Part shown: in pieces, positions 58,601 to 64,000 of the stretch
How the letters are laid out: every line of letters starts with the position of its first letter
Position numbering within the stretch: the first letter of the stretch is position 1
Origin: Neodontobutis hainanensis
Taxonomy: Eukaryota; Chordata; Actinopteri; Gobiiformes; Odontobutidae
NCBI GenBank assembly: GCA_024349245.1
Contig: JALDNG010000048.1
Span: forward strand, 3,398,501 to 3,462,500
Length of the DNA stretch: 64,000 nt
Reading direction: 5' to 3'
Notes under the pieces: model-generated
The model's input: only the letters and a program-made list of their open reading frames with translations
Told to the model about the DNA's origin: nothing
The model's database searches: none
Position numbers and translations under genes: made by a program

Positions 58601-61600
58601 CATAAGTTGTATTTCACACAGGTTATGTTAGGGTACTCGCTTCAACAAGACCTCATGATCCTTCATGCTGGTGAGACTTTCTCTCGGCAAAACTAAACCA
58701 TTTATTCCAAGTGTCAAGTAAGTGCAGCAACAATTGGATATCAAGTTCAAAACAAAAGCGCACTGTGTTCTCACTAATGGCAAAAGAGATTAATTTAATA
58801 CTAATCTTTATTTTCTTCTGCTGTGTCTTTGCTATATGTAAGCATCATGTAGGCTCAGTATTTTTAAATGACGAGAGAGAACTGTGAAAACTCAAGCCGT
58901 CTATGGCTCAATATTGATTTTACACAGAAGACCCGACCATTGTTGATAGTCTTTTTGATATATTTTCCCGCAAGCAGCAGTCCCATTGGACTTTAGTGGA
59001 AAATAAACCGGTCAATATACACCTATTAGGATTTCTTGATCTGAGCCCATAAAGCTATGGTGTGCAGTGTTTCCGATGCTCATCGCATCATAATAGTGCG
59101 GAGACCACAAGCTATTATTTTTGGAGGATGAAACATAAACAATTTAATGGATTTCTGTAATATTGTAGTTTTGAGCCAATTAGTGTGATTGACCAGCAGT
59201 AACATGGAAGGTGCTTCGTGGGAGACAAAAGAATATTAAAAACAGCAGCTGATGTTGGTGTAGCCTCATCAAGCAAGTGTAGTATTACTGGTCCTATTCA
59301 CCTGTCATCTGCTAGAAGTGAGCAATGGCAACCCCCACTCCTGCTCTTTCTCTTGCTAACTAGTATCTGCCCTATTAGCAATTTATAATGGAGATCAAGA
59401 AGTAGTCAGGGGAGAATGAAGTCAACTGTCTGCTCCCATTCCTAATTGGCTTTATGTTCACTTTCTGATAAATGATTGTGCTATAGAGTCCCGTAGAAAT
59501 GATCGCCTTAATAGGCTTCAGTAACTGGATTTACTAACACATACTGGGTCAAAAAGGACACAGAGAGCAAAAATGTTAATTAATATCAATAATAGCCAAT
59601 TATTAGTTTGACAGAAGGATCCAAGCTAGCTGTGTGCTCTAATGACTCTGAGCTAACTTGAAGGGAAACACTGATACATTTGCATAACTGTGTATGCACA
59701 CTCCATGGAGGTGCCCAGCAAACATCTGTTATGTTAGAAATTCAAATAGAATTCCTATTAGTAACCCTAGCTGTGGTTGCATAATCAGTCATTCTTCTCT
59801 GACCATTTTGGAGGCACTAACAATGCCCTTGTGACTGGTGGAACTCCTCCCTTTGGGCTTTCCAATCAAATCTGGCCCCATGTGGACCAGGTCCTAACAA
59901 CAGACGAGGAGATGTAGTCTTCTGAGGGGGGCTTTGTGATCTGACAGCGGCTCAGTCTATCCACCCATGACACATGACAGAAGAAACGAGCACTCCTGTT
60001 TATTTGAATACAGTTAGCACAAGGCCGATACAAGTTAAGGGTGTTCAAATACAGGTTTCCAACCAATCAGACAACAGCTACTTTGTTTTCTGGTTTTCAT
60101 TGTGTGTTTTCACTCACAAACAGAAACTTATGGGTTTATTGAATTGATAGTAAATTGGATTCATGCTCGGCTTCAAAATTGAATAAATGCATGTTGAAAG
60201 AAGAGTAAACAGGGATTTTTAATTCTTATTGTCTGGAGTCTTATTGTCTGAAAGAAGAGCATTAATTAAGATTTTAAGTGTAATATGTAGCAGAGATATA
60301 ATTAACCAAAACTGTAACTCTTTTTAAGGGTTTCACTACGAAATGTAATTGTCTACAATCGGTTTATTTGTTTTTACTGAGTAGTGGTCAGTTTCAGCCT
60401 GATACTTGTGTGCTGGTTTTAATGTCAACGCATTAACAAAAAAGTACCTTCTCTTTGTGGTTAAGTTGTGGTGCGGCTGTTGTTGCGACATATAGCTCAG
60501 TGTGACCTTCTCTGTTCTAATGTGGCCATGTAATCCCTTCCAGTGTAATGTCATGTTTGATCAGAGGAGCTACAGTGTCCTGATCTCAGCAGAGCACAGC
60601 AGGAGGTGTGGCCAGTCAAATGGACAACCAGAGGTTCCCCTTAAGGGCAAAATTGACGTCTGCATGTTCCTCCCTCGCTGTAGCCAGCTTTATAGGAGTG
60701 TTTAATTTATTTAGATTTAACTACTGCGAATAAATAAGCATCCTAATGATGCAACTCATTATTTTACAAACAACAAAGAGGCATAATTAACACTTAAACT
60801 AGTGCTTTCTACAAAATGTGCAAGCTTCTGCATTGTTTAATGAATATTTATTTCCTCAATAATCACTTTTTTTCTGTATCAAAACAACATATGTTTAGTG
60901 CACAGTGCTGCATCTAACAGATTTGGGTACAGTATACATGACTGGGCGACTCTGTGGTTGTATATATAAAATAGCTCGGTTTTACGCTCTTCTCCGTTCC
61001 CCTGGCCTCGGGTGTATAAATTTAGTTGATGCTTTTCGTTTCTCTTTCTTAATTCATTGCAGTTGGATTCCTCTTTGATGCAGTTCTGTTGTCCCCCAAA
61101 CAATTGAAGTGGAGACAATGGAGGCATGATGATAGATCCGTGTACCCACCATCTGTAAGAGCAGCTGCTCCCTTGCATCTGTACAATATGCTGGAGCGGG
61201 GAGCCTCAGTAATCTGCATAATAAGGAGAGGGCTTATCTCAGTCTAGTTAATAATCACAAGCAATCGATGCACTTCATTCCCTCACTCCTGACTGATGAA
61301 AAAAGCTGCAAAGTTTTGGTATGTCTGCGGTATTCTCAAGATAGGCAGGGGTCACAGTGTAATGCCAAGCTGTTGATTTTGCCTGGAGCTACAGATTTAG
61401 TCTGCACACAATTTCATCTGTTCATGAATACCATAATTACAGCAGGACACCGTGAGTTATCTTGCTGCCTCTTCTTTCCTCACTCTCTTTTATGCTTTAT
61501 AGACTCTGCAGCGATGCTGGACCTCATATCAGAATTGGCTATATGACTCAAAGTTTATGTCATAAAGACATAGCTGGTGCTGGCTTGATATCGCTCTCGA

Positions 61601-64000
61601 CCTATAAGCAATCCTGTCACACTGACTGAAGATTGAACCCGTAAACACTAAGAAGCTATTGGAATTTTCACCACCAGTCTGAAATGAAAACTATGACACT
61701 GCTTACTCTGTGCATGGTCATGTAACAAGTCTACAGTAAGTTGTTTACTAAAGTTATCAAACTTGAAAGCTGGATAGCTGATTTTTGGATACTTTGAAAC
61801 TGTCCATTGGCAATATAAAGAGGTTTTAAATGGACAGATTAAAAAAATGTATAATATTTTTTTTAATTATCTCAAAAGTTTTCATCTAAATATTTCATTG
61901 AAATCCGTTCCGTTCTAATATTTCATTGAAATATTTAGAACGGCATTCATTGAACGGCCTTTTGTAGCAGACCATATGTAGGCTGACAATTTCTTGATAC
62001 AAATACCCCAAGGATTTACAGAATCAGTATATTATTATTATTATTTTCTTAAACACAAGCCCATTTATTACACTTGGTAATGCCCATTCACAGACACCAA
62101 ATTGACTGGATAGAAAGTACAATAATATTGATGAATAAAGTCTCCCCTCGGTTTGCCCTACTTAAATATGCTCATTAAATCAGCTCTTTACTCCTCAGCC
62201 TTGTAAAGGAAGTAGAATACACAAAATTCATTCAGCCGTTGGTTATAGTTTACAGCCAACCCACTGTCTGTTGATTCCTTGTAATGTAATTAATGTTTTC
62301 GGACTATCTTGCCTGTGTACAATAGAAAAAGAGTGACATTTCACAGTCTTCTTTGTTTCTTCAGATGTCTTTCTAGACTCATGGAGGTGGTGGTGATTGG
62401 TCCACAAAACCCAGGAATTTTTTATTGCAAACCGGTTCGCGTTTTTTGGTGACAGTAAGAAGGAAATCATAGCTAACATTTTGATAAAAGAAAGTGTTTA
62501 TCTTATAATACGTTTCCTCTAAAATCTTTTATATTTTACTTTTACACCAATCAGAAATAACATTTGTGAGATGGTTGGTTGAAGAAGAAACAGTTTTTTT
62601 TTTTACCTATGCTGTATAAAGGAATAGATTTGTACAACATATAGTGTGCTTTAAAATATGCCAAGCACTTCCCATGGTTCCTGATCCTCCTAATTAAGCA
62701 TGCATGATGTTTCTCTTCCAGCTGCCGCGATGCCGTGCTGCTGTGCCGCGAGGCAGGTGTGTGGAGTCCTCCAGCGAGGCCCTGGGACGAGAGGCTTACG
62801 TGAAGAAGTGCAGGTGTGACATGTTAGGAGGAGTCCAGGTGCTTATTGAGTTATCAGAGGCAGCCACTGCACGTTTGATTTATCGTCTGGGGTTTAGCAT
62901 TGCCATATCAGAGCGTCAATATATCAGGCAACAAAATAAAATGCGGAGAAAATTACCTGCTGGGGCGCCGCAGTCGTGATAACTTACATCTAACACTGTC
63001 GGATGCAGTGTGGCACCTACTGACACTTCATGTGAAAAATTGACAGTGCTTATTGAACCCGTACAGTGACAAGACACACTAAATCATGGATGCAAAGCTT
63101 TTAGCCAAGCCAAAGATTCACCTTGAATTCACCCTTTAAGTGTTGTGATTTGTCACTGATTTGTGGTTTATGGTTTGTTTGTCTGCACTTGAATGAAATG
63201 GCAAAGTACATTACAGCAGTCTCATTAAGAGTGCATTTAGGCCAATTAGGAGCTGTTTGAAGGTCTCATATACGCTGTCCATTAGAAGCAGTCTTAAGGC
63301 ACTCATAGGGCGTTGTCTTATCTCTGACATGAATGGCATGCCTACGTCTGAATACCTGAGAACCTGAACCTCTGCATGAGCCAGGCAGTCTCCGTGAGCA
63401 CATAAAAGGTAGCCAGATTTATGGGAAAGTTTTTATTCCGGGCTCAGGTTCCATCTGATAAACAAGCACTCTTTTGCTTGAGGCTAAATAATACTCTTTG
63501 AGGTCCTGATTTACAATGCTGGGAAGGATCCATTTGTGGTTGAGCTCTGAGGCAGGCACCTCTGTGATTGGTCATCCGTAAGCTACAAATTTGAGCTTAG
63601 ATCTATAGTTCATGAGTTTACGGATTTCTAAACGGACAAATGCATAAATGATGGTTAGGTGTTATTTGGAGTTAATAGATGAAGAGAAATGAACTTTTCA
63701 GAGACGTAAAAGGCTCTCAGATTTAACAAATCCCCTTCAATTCCCTTTGATTGAGGCTAAAACTGAGGCAGCGTGCAGTCAATCTAATATTCCAGGCTTT
63801 TAAAATGGGAACTCATTGGAGTATTGGTCCACTACATGAGCTCCTAAGAGATCTGATTAAGTGGAAATCCCTCAATGTTGTACCCTCACCTTCCCCATAA
63901 TAAATCAGATGCACATTGCAAATGCTGCATTGCCCTGCTTGGCATAAAAAAACAAGTTTTCAGTAAAACAGAAAGATGCTCAAAATACTAATTGTACTTT
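52640..64000. other. Gene desert beyond lnpa (putative HoxD regulatory side)
   Basis: About 11.4 kb with no gene I can support on either strand. Scattered short frames (for example 55128-55322, 61268-61546, 62704-62979) have no domains and no splice context. By synteny this is the start of the 5' HoxD gene desert, where tetrapods and fish carry distal digit/fin and neural enhancers (the global control region and related elements). Several blocks look constrained: about 54.4-54.8, 58.3-59.6, 61.1-61.3 and 62.65-63.6 kb. There is also a CpG-bearing patch at 56.5 kb and a small palindrome at 61.9 kb. Confidence 0.5.
61910..61943. repeat. Short near-perfect palindrome
   Basis: CCGTTCTAATATTTCA is followed by TGAAATATTTAGAACGG, reverse complements apart from one extra base. 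A partial copy of the same sequence (TCTAAATATTTCATTGAAAT) lies directly to the left, which suggests a local template-switch event. Confidence 0.8.

Noticed and set aside
62704..62979. 91-codon plus frame in the gene desert
   Set aside because: No recognisable domain, no splice or promoter context; it lies in a stretch that looks like conserved non-coding sequence.

Overview
The window is the 5' (posterior) part of a teleost HoxDa cluster with its two usual neighbours. Six minus-strand loci lie in collinear order from left to right: hoxd4a, mir-10b, hoxd9a, hoxd10a, hoxd11a and hoxd12a. The plus-strand homeobox gene evx2 and the plus-strand ER-membrane gene lunapark (lnpa) follow. The protein families, two-exon Hox structure, absence of hoxd5-8, and fish-type SINE tails (V-SINE-like) point to a ray-finned fish, most likely a percomorph. 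The species cannot be named from the sequence alone.

Layout: 0.75-1.75 kb hoxd4a; 2.7 kb the mir-10b hairpin; 2.8-12 kb an interval without genes where hoxd8 would lie; 12.0-13.3 kb hoxd9a; 15.0-16.6 kb hoxd10a; 20.4-22.0 kb hoxd11a; 25.9-27.2 kb hoxd12a; 27.3-34.8 kb an interval where hoxd13a should be; 34.8-37.1 kb evx2; 37-45 kb an intergenic stretch with probable conserved elements, SINEs and a perfect 58-bp palindrome; 45.3-52.6 kb lnpa (12 coding exons plus at least one 5' non-coding exon); 52.6-64 kb an apparent gene desert that, by synteny, is the side carrying the distal HoxD enhancers.

The most striking observation is a decayed Hox13 homeobox on the minus strand at about 29.02-29.15 kb, exactly where hoxd13a belongs. 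The Hox13-type string KFITKDNRRR is still readable, ELER survives in another frame, the helix-3 tryptophan sits one residue short of its normal spacing, and frameshifts and stops break the reading frame. I call it a hoxd13a pseudogene.

Two regulatory patterns also stand out. CTCF-like motifs point left in the anterior part (6.0, 10.8, 18.7 kb) and right in the posterior part (25.4, 28.0, 31.7, 33.7 kb), the divergent arrangement expected of a domain boundary inside the cluster. All five Hox genes carry an E-box of the CACGTG/CATGTG type next to a CCAAT box roughly 90-250 bp upstream of their ATG. The 10-mer GTGCGTAAAA occurs eight times in the first 36 kb and I found none after that.

The Hox and Evx proteins are nuclear transcription factors that pattern the posterior body axis and fins. 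miR-10b is a post-transcriptional regulator co-located with hoxd4a. Lnpa is an unrelated ER-junction protein that is a bystander within the HoxD regulatory landscape. Exons were placed by eye from splice signals, phase and family similarity. All seven intact protein-coding genes give whole-codon totals.
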